Assembly (NCBI GenBank): GCA_003254925.1
Contig: QANZ01022534.1
Span: forward strand, 1 to 64,000
Direction: 5' to 3'
Source: Chamaecrista fasciculata
Lineage: Eukaryota; Streptophyta; Magnoliopsida; Fabales; Fabaceae
Length of the DNA: 64,000 nt
Below, piece by piece: positions 22,911-35,474 of this stretch (the stretch's first letter is position 1; the number at the start of each line of letters is the position of its first letter). The notes under the pieces are model-generated. The model was not told the DNA's origin and did not search any database. It was given only the letters and a program-made list of their open reading frames with translations. Made by a program: the position numbers and the translations under genes.

Positions 22911-23422
22911 TATTAGAAGAATATAGTAGGCTTTTGATAGAACACGAAAAACAGAGTAGGCTTGGATAGTGTGGCCACTGTCCTTAAGGAAATTAAGCCC
23001 CCACTATTTGTATGCTGCTGGGTGTTTATGACAGATTTCCTCCAGGATTTACAAAGCCTGGTGTTATAGCCAGCAATACTATAACACCTTCTGAACACAA
23101 AACAGAGAAAGATAAGTTGAATATGAGATGCTCTGTTTTTTGAGAAGAAGTGTTATTTATAGGAAAAATCTGAACAAATATAACCTTTCAGATTCTAATA
23201 TAAATAACAGGTTACAACCTTTCATAAATGAACATTCATATCTGTTTAAAAGTGAACAATCATGTCTCTTCAGGATTAAACTGAATTCTCTGTAAATAAT
23301 GAATGTTCATGACTGGGCACTTCTCTATTTATAATTCGAATTAATTAATTAATTAATCAATTCGAAAAGAATAATAATTAAAATTAATTATTGGCCAGAA
23401 GCCCAATTGCCCATCTTTGACA
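22911..23422 (-). mobile_element. Copia-like LTR, inverted relative to the copy at position 1
   Basis: Read on the minus strand it starts TGTCAAAGATGGGC, has a TATA box (CCTATAAATAAC near 23155), then the sequence shared with 1-155, and ends TTCTTCTAATA where the other copy ends TTCTTCTAACA. Length 512 bases. No internal region adjoins it, so it is probably a solo LTR. No flanking duplication was confirmed. Confidence 0.55.
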
Positions 23423-23431
23423 TATATATAA

Positions 23432-23545
23432 CTAGGGGCTTTGCGTGTCCTAACGGGCACGCAAATATATATGTAAAATAAATGAGAGTTCACCAAAAAA
23501 AATGAGGGACTAAATCGTTAACTCAGTAAAAAAGAATGGATCAAA
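23432..23545 (-). mobile_element. Helitron 3' end, minus orientation
   Basis: On the minus strand this reads GCGTGCCCGTTAGGACACGC (hairpin) followed by AAAGCCCCTAG and host T. It is homologous to the 3' end of the 20269-20464 Helitron, including the preceding 'actgagttaacgatttagtc' part. The body and 5' end would lie to the right, probably within the assembly gap. Confidence 0.7.
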
Positions 23546-23630
23546 TAATAATTTTCCTCTTATTATTGATTTTGTACTATAGTTTTAAAATGTGGACGAC
23601 CAGAAAGGGGTGAAGCCATATAATATAAGA

Positions 23631-24575
23631 NNNNNNNNNNNNNNNNNNNNNNNNNNNNNNNNNNNNNNNNNNNNNNNNNNNNNNNNNNNNNNNNNNNNNN
23701 NNNNNNNNNNNNNNNNNNNNNNNNNNNNNNNNNNNNNNNNNNNNNNNNNNNNNNNNNNNNNNNNNNNNNNNNNNNNNNNNNNNNNNNNNNNNNNNNNNNN
23801 NNNNNNNNNNNNNNNNNNNNNNNNNNNNNNNNNNNNNNNNNNNNNNNNNNNNNNNNNNNNNNNNNNNNNNNNNNNNNNNNNNNNNNNNNNNNNNNNNNNN
23901 NNNNNNNNNNNNNNNNNNNNNNNNNNNNNNNNNNNNNNNNNNNNNNNNNNNNNNNNNNNNNNNNNNNNNNNNNNNNNNNNNNNNNNNNNNNNNNNNNNNN
24001 NNNNNNNNNNNNNNNNNNNNNNNNNNNNNNNNNNNNNNNNNNNNNNNNNNNNNNNNNNNNNNNNNNNNNNNNNNNNNNNNNNNNNNNNNNNNNNNNNNNN
24101 NNNNNNNNNNNNNNNNNNNNNNNNNNNNNNNNNNNNNNNNNNNNNNNNNNNNNNNNNNNNNNNNNNNNNNNNNNNNNNNNNNNNNNNNNNNNNNNNNNNN
24201 NNNNNNNNNNNNNNNNNNNNNNNNNNNNNNNNNNNNNNNNNNNNNNNNNNNNNNNNNNNNNNNNNNNNNNNNNNNNNNNNNNNNNNNNNNNNNNNNNNNN
24301 NNNNNNNNNNNNNNNNNNNNNNNNNNNNNNNNNNNNNNNNNNNNNNNNNNNNNNNNNNNNNNNNNNNNNNNNNNNNNNNNNNNNNNNNNNNNNNNNNNNN
24401 NNNNNNNNNNNNNNNNNNNNNNNNNNNNNNNNNNNNNNNNNNNNNNNNNNNNNNNNNNNNNNNNNNNNNNNNNNNNNNNNNNNNNNNNNNNNNNNNNNNN
24501 NNNNNNNNNNNNNNNNNNNNNNNNNNNNNNNNNNNNNNNNNNNNNNNNNNNNNNNNNNNNNNNNNNNNNNNNNNN
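23631..24575. other. Assembly gap (945 N)
   Basis: Undetermined bases; nothing can be annotated. Sequence on both sides is repeat-like: a Helitron end on the left and a MITE end on the right. Confidence 1.
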
Positions 24576-24829
24576 TTTTTTTATTTCTATCTATTTCCAT
24601 TATCAATTATCAATTCTACCCCTATACAATTTAAAAAAACCATATATTTATTTCAACCAACCACAATCATTACATACCCTTTTTCATAATTTCACATCCT
24701 ATTTTTTTCATTACATCTCAAACTAATCCAAACACCATTTTCATTACATTTTCAGTACATAATTTTCTCATTACCATTTCATTACATAAAATCATCATTT
24801 CATTACCTACTTCTAATCCAAACACACCC
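24576..24829. mobile_element. Right end of a Harbinger-like MITE emerging from the gap
   Basis: Repetitive 'attacat', 'cattaccatttcattac' and 'aatccaaacacaccc' phrases end in CTAATCCAAACACACCC followed by TTA. The form fits a GGGTGTGTTTGGATTAG terminal repeat with a TTA target duplication. The left end is missing in the N run. Confidence 0.5.
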
Positions 24830-24832
24830 TTA

Positions 24833-25284
24833 GTTGTTGTATCTGACATTAATTATTATTAATTGCATTAATCTAAATTGCTGGTTGAATTTGTAATTTA
24901 ATTTTGAGGAAAGTGTCATATATAAATGGAATGTATTATATATCTCTCTTCTGATTAATTTATTTATACACTTAGCCCTGCATTTAATATATATGACAGA
25001 TGAGAAAATTTAGAAACAATATGAAATCTAGCTTTATATATCCAAGCAAATTATACATGTATACAATATACATTTTTTCATCCAAAGCGTGAAAAACACG
25101 AATAAGAATGGAAAAGATAGAGCAGTAGTAATGAGTGAAGGGAAAGAAGAGGTATATATAAAAGAGAACGAGAATAATCAACTTTGAAATGTGAAGTCAT
25201 TTTTGAGGGTTGAATATATTGGTGCAAATTAAAGTTACATACAACATTGACACATCACAGTAATTCCTTCTTTCTAGTTTCTAC
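24833..25284. other. Unassigned A+T-rich intergenic sequence
   Basis: No gene or repeat end recognised. Confidence 0.4.
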
Positions 25285-25331
25285 ACATACATACATACAT
25301 ACATACATACATACATACATACATACATACA

Positions 25332-25361
<30 letters not shown>
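25285..25361. repeat. (CATA)n microsatellite, about 19 units
   Basis: Uninterrupted ACAT/CATA tetranucleotide run ending in a short TA run. Such a perfect array is likely length-polymorphic. Confidence 0.95.
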
Positions 25362-25368
<7 letters not shown>

Positions 25369-25558
25369 AGTTTTCTCTTTAAGTTGCTGATGGATCTTAA
25401 ATTGAAACCAACACAGACTATCTATCTTTCACTTTGCCTTGGGAATAACATCATCAATCCGTCATCATACATATATATATCTATATATATCAACACAACT
25501 AAAGTCTCTTATTATGGCACTCATATTCACATGGGATGTGACAGGCTGTGTTAGTTGA

Positions 25559-27271
25559 AGAATGTGGATTGTGTTAGTTGAAGAAGTATCTAATTAAGAG
25601 GCTAGAATGTAATGGAAGGATATGTGATTAAAGATTATATGTTTATGTATTATTGTTGAATGGTGATTAGATGAAAGTGAGGTTGAGTATTATGTGGGTA
25701 TGAATTATTGATATACCTTGTGCATGTATTGTGTCATGATTAACTGAGGAGTGTGATCCTCCCCATTACTTACGATGAGTATTTGGATAATGTCCTTTGG
25801 TGGATTCCATTGAATGGCCTAAGGTGGATTCCTTAGGTGACAGGCTGTTGGATTGTGCGCACGCCGGAGGACGCTCTAGAAAGCCTAAGGTCTAGATGAC
25901 CATTTGATCTATGATCATGACCCTTGTGCCGGTTTACCCGGATTGGGGTATTGGTAGACTCGATTGTCACCGTCAGCCTTGTTGAATGACTGTTTATTGT
26001 ATTAATGATTATTTGCACAAATTACTGTCAGGATTGATGTTTATAGGTGAAGAGTATTTGATGTTCAAGTAATGAATTATTAATTGTGTTGGATTATCTA
26101 TTGGGCTGGAATTACCTAATTTGAGGTATCGGTTGACTTGACTGTCACCGTCAGCTATATTGCATTTTATAATTTCTGGAAACTGTATGTTTAATTGATG
26201 AGTTGGCGTAAATTCTAGTTTGACTGATTAATATTACGATTGTTAATTAAATGTTCAGTAATCTTGATAATATGTGTGTGTTTTAGATGTTTAGTCATGT
26301 CTGATCTTGTGATTGAAGTATGGTGTTTGAGTGCAGACTGTGGTTTAAGTAAAGAGACTTAAACCCTACAAAGAATCCCCCAGATTCTCACCCTACAACA
26401 TTTCAGTGTCTTAGTGCAGGTTTCAGGTTCGTCGAGTTTAAGCTGGATGCAGTTGTAGAGGTGAAGTTAGCTAGTTTTATTTTATCAGTTATCTGATTTG
26501 GGCCCTGCGTGGCTTTAGTTGAGGCTGAGCCTCATGTATTTTGTTTCTGTTCTTAATTTTTGGGCCGTGTAACTCTTGTAATTCATTTTTAGTATTAGAG
26601 TTATCCTTAATTAGATAAGGATGTTACATTTTGGTATCAGAGCAAATGTTCTGATCAGGCCCTGTGGATTATCAGAGTCTTAACTAGAGTTATAGGTAGT
26701 ATGACCTTGGATAAGTGTGTCTCATCACCGTTGAGCCAAGGCAGTGGATAGATGTAGTCACTAGCTGATTCAAGGAACGTTATAGGTTTCCATTAGGGAT
26801 TGTGAAGCCTTCTTTGGTACCGTGTTTGCTTCCTCTAAATGTTATGCTAATGGGACTCATCACCCTATTAGTGTACCATTCATTTGAAGCAGTTGTATTA
26901 CCAAAGGTTGGGAAACATGATCCTAGAGACTTTTAAGTGCTTGGAGCCACTTGGACAGCAATGAAGTTGAGGTGTGGAGATATAATCATGGAATCAAAGT
27001 GAGTAGCGGAAGCATTGGGTAAATTTCAGGGCTAAATTGTATATTAGTGGGGGAGAACTGTAATACCCGAGTGTAATAAGGGACTAAAATGAAATATTTA
27101 GAAAGTTTTAATAATACAACTAGTAATAATTGTAAGCATAAATAATATAAGAGGGATTAAAATGAAAGAGAAAGAGGAAAGTGGTGAGAATGTGAGTGTT
27201 AAGGAGTGTTTTAAAATAAATTAGAAAGTTTGGGGGGAGAAAATATGGTTTTAGCCATTATTTATAAAAGT

Positions 27272-27303
<32 letters not shown>

Positions 27304-29326
27304 GGGAGAGAGATCGAGAGATAAGGAGAGAAAGAAAAGAAAGGAAAAAAGAAAAAGGAAAGAGAAAGGGGAAAAGAGAGAGAAGGTCGAAAGGGAAGAA
27401 GGGAGAAGAAGAAGAGGAAGAAGAGGAAAGAAGAAGAGAGAAGAAGAAGATGGCCATGGAGGTTTGAAGATTAAGCTTGGGCATCTCAAGGTAGGGTTTT
27501 CTATCTCTTTCTCCTCAACTCAACTCATAACTTCTTCATGAGTTTCTCTTAGGGTTTTTGTAGAAATTGGGTAAATGACGATGTTGATATGCTAGATGAT
27601 TTAATTAGTGGGTTTTGTGTGATAATGTATGATTAGATTTGTGAAATATATGATGATTGTGTGAATGGGGAAAAAGGGGGTTAGGGTTTTTAATAAGTAT
27701 GATAAATTTGTGATTAATTGGTGAATTTGGGAATGTTTATGGGATGTTAAATGAGGGGTTTTGATGTATGATGTTTTAATAGTTTGTTAGTAATGTTTAA
27801 ATGATTGAATTTAGATAGTAAAAGATGAAATAGTTGAGTTAGAAACTGATTGTAAAGTGAATGTATTGTATTAACAAATGAGTTTATAGAATGTTTGAGT
27901 AATTACAAATGAATATGGAATAATTGAACTGGAAATGAATTAAGTTTCATAAGTTGGGTAATGAAGTGGTTAGTATGTATGAGTGTTTTGGTGAATGGTT
28001 GTTGTTGAAGTATAAATGATGGAACTTGAGTTAATTGTCAAAAGAATGTATAAAGGGTTTAACTTGGGTGTCTAATTATGCATTTGATTATGCTAGTTGG
28101 ACAATAAATGAATTAATGAATAAGTTATAAGTGAGTTGTGATATGTTTATAATTGAAGAATGTATCTTTTCGTGTGTGTATGATATGGAATCATGTATGG
28201 ATAAGATGATTAAGATTAGAGAATGTTGAGATATTTGGCAAGTGTATATGAATGTGGATTGTGTTAATTGAAGAAGTATCTAATTAAGAGGATAGAATGT
28301 AATGGAAGGAAATGTGATTAAAGATTATATGTTTATGTATCATTGTTGAATGGTGATTGGATGAAAGTGAGGTTGAGTATTATGTAGGTATGAATTATTG
28401 ATATACCTTGTGCATGTATTGTGTCATGATTCACTGAAGAGTGTGATACTCCCCATTACTCGCGACGAGTATTTGGGTAATGTCCTTTGGTGGATTCCGT
28501 TGGATGGCCTAAGGTGGATTCCTTAGGTGACAGGCTGTTGGATTGTGGGCATGCCAGAGGACGCTCTGGAAAGCCTAATGTCTAGATGACCATTTGATCT
28601 ATGATCATGACACTTGTGTTGGTTTACCCAGATCGGGGTATTGGTAGACTCGATTGTCACCGTCAGCCTTGTTGAGTGACTGTTTAATGTATTAATGATT
28701 ATCTGCACAAATTACTGTTAGGATTGATGTTTATAGGTGAAGAGTATTTGATGTTCAAGTAATGAATTATTAATTTTGTTGGATTATCTATTCGGCTGGA
28801 ATTACATAATTTGAGGTATCGATTGATTTGACTGTCACCGCCAGCTATATTGCATTTTATAATGTCTGGAAAGTGTATGTTTAATTGATGAATTGGCGTA
28901 AATTCTAGTTTGACTGATTAATATTACGATTGTTAATTAAATGTTCAGTAATCTTGATAATATGTGTGTGTTTTAGATGTTTAGTTAGAATTGCATGCCT
29001 GATCTTGTGTTTGAAGTATGGTGTTTGAGTGGGGAATGTGGCTTAAGTAAAGGGACTTAAACCCTACTGAGAATCCCCCAGATTCTCACCCTACAACATT
29101 TCAGTGTCTTAGTGCAGGTTTCAGGTTCGTCGAGTTCAAGCTGGATGCAGTTGTAGAGGTGAAGTTAGCTAGTTTTATTTTATCAGTTATCTGATTTGGG
29201 CCCTGCGTGGCTTTAGTTGAGGCTGAGCCTCATGTGTTTTGTTTATGTTCTTTATTTTTGGGTCGTGTGACTCTTGTAATTCATTTTTAGTATTAGAGTT
29301 ATCCTTAATTAGATAAGGATGTTTCA
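25559..29326 (+). mobile_element. Gypsy-like LTR element with almost no internal region
   Basis: 25559-26628 is nearly identical to 28250-29326. The right LTR is complete (27059-29326, start TGTAATACCC, end GATGTTTCA); the left LTR is 5'-truncated. Between them lie only 430 bases: a tRNA-Met primer-binding site TGGTATCAGAGC at 26632-26643 and a purine tract (AGTGGGGGAGAA) just before the right LTR. There is no gag or pol. It is therefore a non-autonomous long-LTR element. The right LTR contains a purine-rich leader at 27300-27450; the open frames there are low-complexity. Confidence 0.75.
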
Positions 29327-29329
29327 CAC

Positions 29330-30250
29330 ATGGCATAAAGCTATCAAAGCATAAGTTTTTATCATAATGATTATTTATGAGATTGTTTCAACTTTTATTC
29401 GTCAGATATTGATCAGTGGTCAAAACATCATTTACGACAAACATGTTGGCATTCTCTTCGTCTAAAATTTTGAGGACCAAAATAAAATAAAAATAATTTT
29501 AGGGCAAAATGAAATTTACCTAGGTCAAAATAAAAAAGCTTCATTTAGGACAGAAATAATTTTATGACAAAATGAAATTTTAGGACATAATAAAAGAAAA
29601 CATGATTTAGGTCAAAACTTCTATTCGTCTGAAAGTTTGAGGACCAAAATAAAAATAAATAATTTTAGGACAAAATGAAATTTACCCAATAGTTTGAAGA
29701 CTAAAATGAGATGTTGACCACAGATCAATATCATACCAATAGAAGTTGGAACATGTTCATCAATTATCATTATGATAAAAACATATGCAATTGATTCATA
29801 AGTAACAGAATATATCAATAAAATAAATTAATAGAATATATAAGGAGGAGGAGTAACACCTTTTTTGAGTTTTGTTGTTGTATCTTTGAGGTTGTTTGGA
29901 CGATGGTCGTCGGTTCATCAAGTAACAAAAATTTCTTTATCTTCAACGCTTCGTAAAAATCTTCAAATGAGTTTAGTTTCAGCCAAGGTTGTTAAAATTG
30001 CAATTTAACACTTAAAATCGCTAAAATCGTGATTTCACCCCCCATAATCGAGTTGAATCGCACCTAGAATCGTTTATGGGGTCAAATCGGGTTGAACTCG
30101 GTCAAACTGGCTTAAAATCGCGACTTTCGACCGAGTTCACGAGTTCAACTTGGCCAAAGACAAACCTTGATAATCTTGCCAACAGGGAGCGACAGATGCC
30201 GGCGAAGACAGGCCGTGAATGATCGTCGATTATCGCCGACTCACCATTGT
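29330..30250. repeat. Segmental repeat, copy A (start)
   Basis: Closely similar to 42370-43315 and, over its first 150 bases, to 47535-47680. It opens with 'cataaagctatcaaagcata' and runs through several 'aggaccaaaataaaataaa' units into the left part of the hAT element at 29984. Each copy follows, or should follow, a small gene-like unit; in copy A the upstream part has been replaced by the LTR element. Confidence 0.7.
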
Positions 30251-30781
30251 CCTCCGATTGTTAACTAATCGCATAGATCGGAGCAAACGGAAAGGTAATG
30301 TTTATATTTTGTGTCTCTCTTACAAAGTGCAGCAAACGCAAAAGAAGAACACATAAGAAGAAAGCGAGCGGCAGAAGGAAGAAGCACAAAACCAAGTAGT
30401 AAAGTTGATGCACTTAGGGTTTAGTTGGGATTGGAATTAATGAGAATGGGCTATTTAGCTTTGGGCCATATGTCTTTTTGGGCTGGAGTGCTGGACCGAC
30501 CATATTTCATTTTTTTCGGACAAGTTTTTATAAAAAAAGATGAGGAGGAAATGGTGATGGGAAAGATGGAGGAGATGATGATGATGATTGGAAGATGATA
30601 GAGAAAATTATGATGAAGTTGATAGAGAAAATATTGGGATATTTATAGAAGTTTTCATACATTTAAATTGATTAAGTGAAATATGTATGATTAAAAAAAT
30701 TATTAATTATATTTAGGTAATCTCTTACGATTTTACCTCCCCTTTTCGATTTTACCTAAACTCCCGATTTTAACAACCTTG
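29984..30781. mobile_element. Non-autonomous hAT element (798 bp)
   Basis: Exact 8-bp target duplication GTTTCAGC at 29976-29983 and 30782-30789. Terminal repeats are CAAGGTTGTTAAAAT and ATTTTAACAACCTTG. The interior has repeated 'aaaatcg(c/t)' motifs. No transposase. A copy at 43041-43318 keeps the same left end but is truncated, so insertion preceded the segmental duplication. Confidence 0.8.
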
Positions 30782-31148
30782 GTTTCAGCACTCTTGTCTT
30801 TTTATTCTCAACATACAATTCGTCTGTTTCCTGCATTTTCTTTTTTATATTTATCTCTTGGTTTCAATACGATAAGAATTTTTAGTAGAATCTTTTATAG
30901 TTAAGTTCTTCACGCCCTCGCTAACCTGAGCACATATAATGATTCACATTTCCTACATTTGCTATTTATGTATTTCACTTTTTACACAATATCTACCGTG
31001 AGGATAAATGATAGATATATTTCATCAATTCAATATAATCATGTGATCTAGATATTAATAAAACAAATTTAATTTGACAAAATAATAATACTTAACGACC
31101 ATTTAGATCTCATTAGTAAATGAAAATTTTAATTTGTTACGATGTAAA

Positions 31149-33145
31149 TGTTGGGAAATCACACAGAGCGGAGCGCAGCGGAAGCAAAAATTTTAAAATT
31201 ATAGATAATAAAAACGCATAGTGCTCTTGTGATTTCCTACAGGATCCACCAATTGAGTTTAAAGCAATAAAGGAAGAAGTATACCTCAATTCAATCGACA
31301 GGTTTGAAAATGCTACGATTCAGAGAAGTCCACTCCAAGCATCCTTCCTCTGCCAGTAATCCACACGAACAGTTTGATGACACCAAGGTGCTAGCCTTCA
31401 GTTCTTTTCTCCAAAAGAACTCGGGACTCCAATCTACGGTTCTTGGTGATCAAGAACAATTCTTGAACCAAGAATGATAAGTGGAGCAAGAACACAAGAA
31501 CCCTTTCTTGTTTTCTCTCTCAAAACCCTAAATTTTGGGACAAGTCGAATTCACTCTCTCTCTCTTGGAGAAGTTTGACTTTCTCTCTCTAGGATTAGGG
31601 TTAGTCGACTTTTTGCTCTCTTGTCTCACAAGAAGTAAAAAATCTCACTTGTGTAAATGTGGTATCTCAAAGTCGACTTGCTCCTATGCTTTATATAGTT
31701 TGGGCAAATTTGATAATTATAATTTAGGGTTTCCCTAAATTAGTTGATTATCAAATTATAAAATTATGAGATTACAATAATATCACAATTTTAGGACTTG
31801 AATTCTTAATTAAAATATTACCTTAATTTCTTAATTTGAATTCAAAATGCAATCTTTGTGAATCAAATGGAAGATCAAATCTTTTCTTGGACCCACATAG
31901 CCATGCGCCATCTCCCCTCTATTTTCTTGGAATTTAATAAATCAAAATAACAATCCTAACTCTTAAGAAGTTATAACCAACTTATTATCTTCCAACAATA
32001 TTGAATTAAAATATTACCCTAATATCTTTAATTCAAATTTTGAATCTTGAATATCAAAATCAAATCTTGAATTCAAATTCAAATCCAAGTCATGACTTTA
32101 ATTAACAAAACATTTTCATTAATTAAAATCACCTATATGAGGCGCCACCCTCAACCAATTATCTTAATATTAGTGAATTTAATAAATCAATAATCTCCTA
32201 ACTTTTAGGAACCTTATCTAATTTATTATTCCCTAATATTATAATTGTAAATAGATTAATCCAATTAAATATTTAACAATTAATATATTTAAACTTATCT
32301 CACAAATTTAAATATCTCAAACGTAGATTTTATTTAAGACAAGACTTCATGTCCCAGACATTCAGTTATGTCTTAAATTGTATCACTGGAGTGACTCACG
32401 AATTAACCCTAATTCGTGTCCCTTTAACCGGTGTCTAGATCCTGCTGGTGTGTGACCCAGTAGGCCTCACGTGAAGTTGGCAGCGAGCCATCTCTATGAC
32501 TCACAAGTCGAGAGCGGACTCTAGCAAGCCATCACGACTACCCAAAACACGTGAGTTTATTGCTTTAACGCCAAACGACTTAACCTTAGTACCACCTTGT
32601 CTTGATCCCGATTGTCACAAGATATTTTGGTCCTGGATAAGGCACGGGAAAGTCATCCTTAATCCAAACCATAACTTTCTCGATTTCCTGAGTTAGTCCC
32701 AATTCCCTGTTTGGCCACACATTCCTTGGACAGACTCAATGAGGGGCCCAGTTAAATATCTCTCATCTCTATGAGGGACAAAATTCCATCTTGGTCAACC
32801 ACATTCCACAGCACGGCAATCAACCAAACCCGTACCTAGCTTGTATGGCTACCCTACTACGGGCAACGTTGGACTAGGCCAAAGTTTGACAACTACAATG
32901 CTAGAATAGTCAAGACCTCAGGTCTAAGGGCATCGTGACAGGTGTACTGGAGAGGCTAGCTCATGACTAAAACCCATGCAAGACTCTTCGGGTCGGTTCA
33001 GCAACTTGTAACCCCTTACATAATTGCACCATGACTCTCGTAAAGCATCTAGTGCATGTATCTCTATACACCGAGGTCATGCTGGTCTTAGTTCATTTCA
33101 AGTTCCCACTTGAATGAGCGACCAGGGACAGTTTAGACTAATTAA
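31149..33145 (-). repeat. 3' LTR of the minus-strand Copia element (truncated)
   Basis: Nearly identical to 35475-37465. Homology stops at 33145 ('gactaatta'), where the other LTR continues for another 140 bases to its TGTTGG end. The duplicated small open frames at 31535 and 35861 (and 32496 and 36822) are just the LTR pair read through. Confidence 0.85.
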
Positions 33146-33154
33146 ATTCCCACT

Positions 33155-33938
33155 TCAAGTTCCCACATGACTCTCGCAAAACGCATCCTCTGAAGGCTTT
33201 GCCTTCTTGGCAGGTTGTAGGTAAGGTTCGTCCACTGGCTTGGTCTCACCAACCAGGATGGTTCCCTTCCTCTTTCCTTTGCCCTTCCCCTTCCCTTGGC
33301 CTTTCTTAACCATCAAGACTGTTGCAGGCGCCCTTTTCATGGATGCCTCAGCAGCCTTAAGCATCCTATGCAGCTTAGAAACTGATTTCTCCATTCCTCT
33401 CATATTGAAGTTCATGACAAACCGGTCATAACTTTTAGGCAGCAAGTTCAGGATCAAATCCGTCGAAAGCTCTGGAGTAATGGGAAATCCCAGCCTACCA
33501 AGGTAATCTATGTACCCCTTCATCTTCATGACTTGGGTACTAACCGATGCACCTTCAGCCATCTTGCAAGAGTGTAGAGCCTTAGTGGTCTCATACCTTT
33601 CTTGCCTAACCTGGCGTTGGAACATTTCCTTGAGACGCATTATTATCTCAAAAGACATCAACGTATCCAAGTCCTTTTGCAACTCGGGAACCATTGTGCC
33701 TAGCATCAGGCAAGAGACCTCCAAAGAGTCATCGAAGTGCTTCTCATAAGCATTCTTTTGAGCTCTTGGAGCGTTGTTGGCAGGCTCCTTAGGGAGAGGT
33801 TTTTTCTAGGACAAAAATCTTCCTTTCATGGGTGAGAACAATTCTCAAATTACGAAACTAGTCGAGGAAGTTTGTCCTAGACCACATATCCTTCTCAAGG
33901 ATAGATTGCAGTGAAAACGTTGAACTATTGTTTGTCAT
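33155..33938 (-). pseudogene. Copia gag remnant
   Basis: Minus-strand reading from an ATG at 33936-33938 gives a Ty1/copia-type gag: a MTNNSS N-terminus, KEPANNAPRAQKNAYEKH, an L-x-T-L-M-S-F-E-I region, then 'SYDRFVMNFNMRG' and a Lys/Gly-rich tail (about GKGKGKGKRKG). The zinc knuckle and pol are absent because the sequence ends at the deletion junction. The upstream third has one in-frame stop (in the LD*F stretch near 33860) and a one-base insertion near 33803, so only 33155-33724 (189 codons) is open. It cannot encode a full capsid protein. Confidence 0.75.
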
Positions 33939-35474
33939 TTGATTCTACAATTTAAGATATGAAAGTTAATAAGCAAAAATATATCCACCATTTTATAAAA
34001 CCCAGTAAATTTATTATTAGTGGCTAAGACCCATATTTCACCAAAGTTTACCGTCGCGGAGGGCGATCAAGCACCCTTTGGTTATTTAGGTAGGTAACTC
34101 CTTACCAATCACATCTTATGTGACTCTTAGATCTTTATGGGACTGTATCATCATATGATACTTATTATGGAATGTTTATCCCATCTAATGCCTTGAGGTC
34201 CAAATCCGATTTGATAACCTCATTAAGTCACACAATAAAACTCATGAATGGCTAGGCTCAAAACAACGAGGCTGAAGCCCGACCCCATATCATCAAGGCC
34301 CACTAAACACGTGTCGCGGAGGGCGATCACCGCACCTAGCAAACCAAGACTTCAACGAGGCGTTGCGTTGAATCTCCCATTCACCCGTGTCTCCTCAAGG
34401 TCAAGGTAGATACGTGTTGCGGAGGGTGATCACCGCTCTATGATGAACGAGATTTTAACAGGGTGTTTTATTGATGGCATTAAAACTTAAGATTTTTAAA
34501 AGGGTTCAATTTTTAATGTTCCGTTTTAGTTTAATTTTAAACTGATTTTAAAATTAAACAAGTGTACCAAGTGTTTATTTCCCCATGTATCTCATACATA
34601 TAAACACATGCACGGATTTTGTATCTCATACAAAATCCTACGCTCGTATCGTATACGTGGTTGTAGCGTAAAATAAAAATTGCATGTTAAAATTCGTACC
34701 CCTAGGCATACATCTAGCGCATTGCATCTCATACGAAATACTAAATGCATAAAAACACACCGTGTTTAGATATGACTCATCTACCCTATAATCCTCTCAA
34801 GCCAATGAGGGAATTTTTCTAAAAAGAAAATAAAAATTACATTGGGAAAAACCTCAGTTACATTGAGGTATAAACAAAATGTAAAATTACATCGGAATAT
34901 AGGGAGACGACACGCAGGCCGTATTTACCAAAAATCCTAGAGCCATATCCAACGCCATATAAAACACATATGAACAATTCACATATTAATATATCAAATA
35001 CGGCATACAATAACACATAAAAAAAACGATTTTTTTTAAATGTGTTCAATTAGGGTTTGTGCAATTTTAACATGCCTTCTTGAAAGATTAAGCCTTGTAT
35101 CAATAATTATAGAATTCAAGAATCACATTCAAGAATTCAAATTATTGACCCCCAAAAATTTTAAAATTCATAATTTTAATAAATTTCAGCCATCCCACAA
35201 TATTATAATAAAAACAATTCTAATTATAATTATATAGGGATTTCGACCAAGAGCTTGAAATTCAAGAACAATTTTCCAAATCAATCCAAGTGATTTCCTA
35301 AGTATCATATACATATAATTTGCACCAATTCCATAGATCAAGTTTTTAAAGAAAACTTTCGGGGGATTTTCGCAGATTCAAACATACGATTGAAAGCGGT
35401 AAACAAACATCATACATCACATGTACAATCACCAAACTAGTATAAACCCAGAATTAGCGTGACTCTGATACCAC

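Noticed and set aside
27230..27541. Lys/Arg/Glu-rich 103-residue frame
   Set aside because: It is a purine-rich leader tract inside an LTR; the opposite strand is equally open and equally low-complexity.
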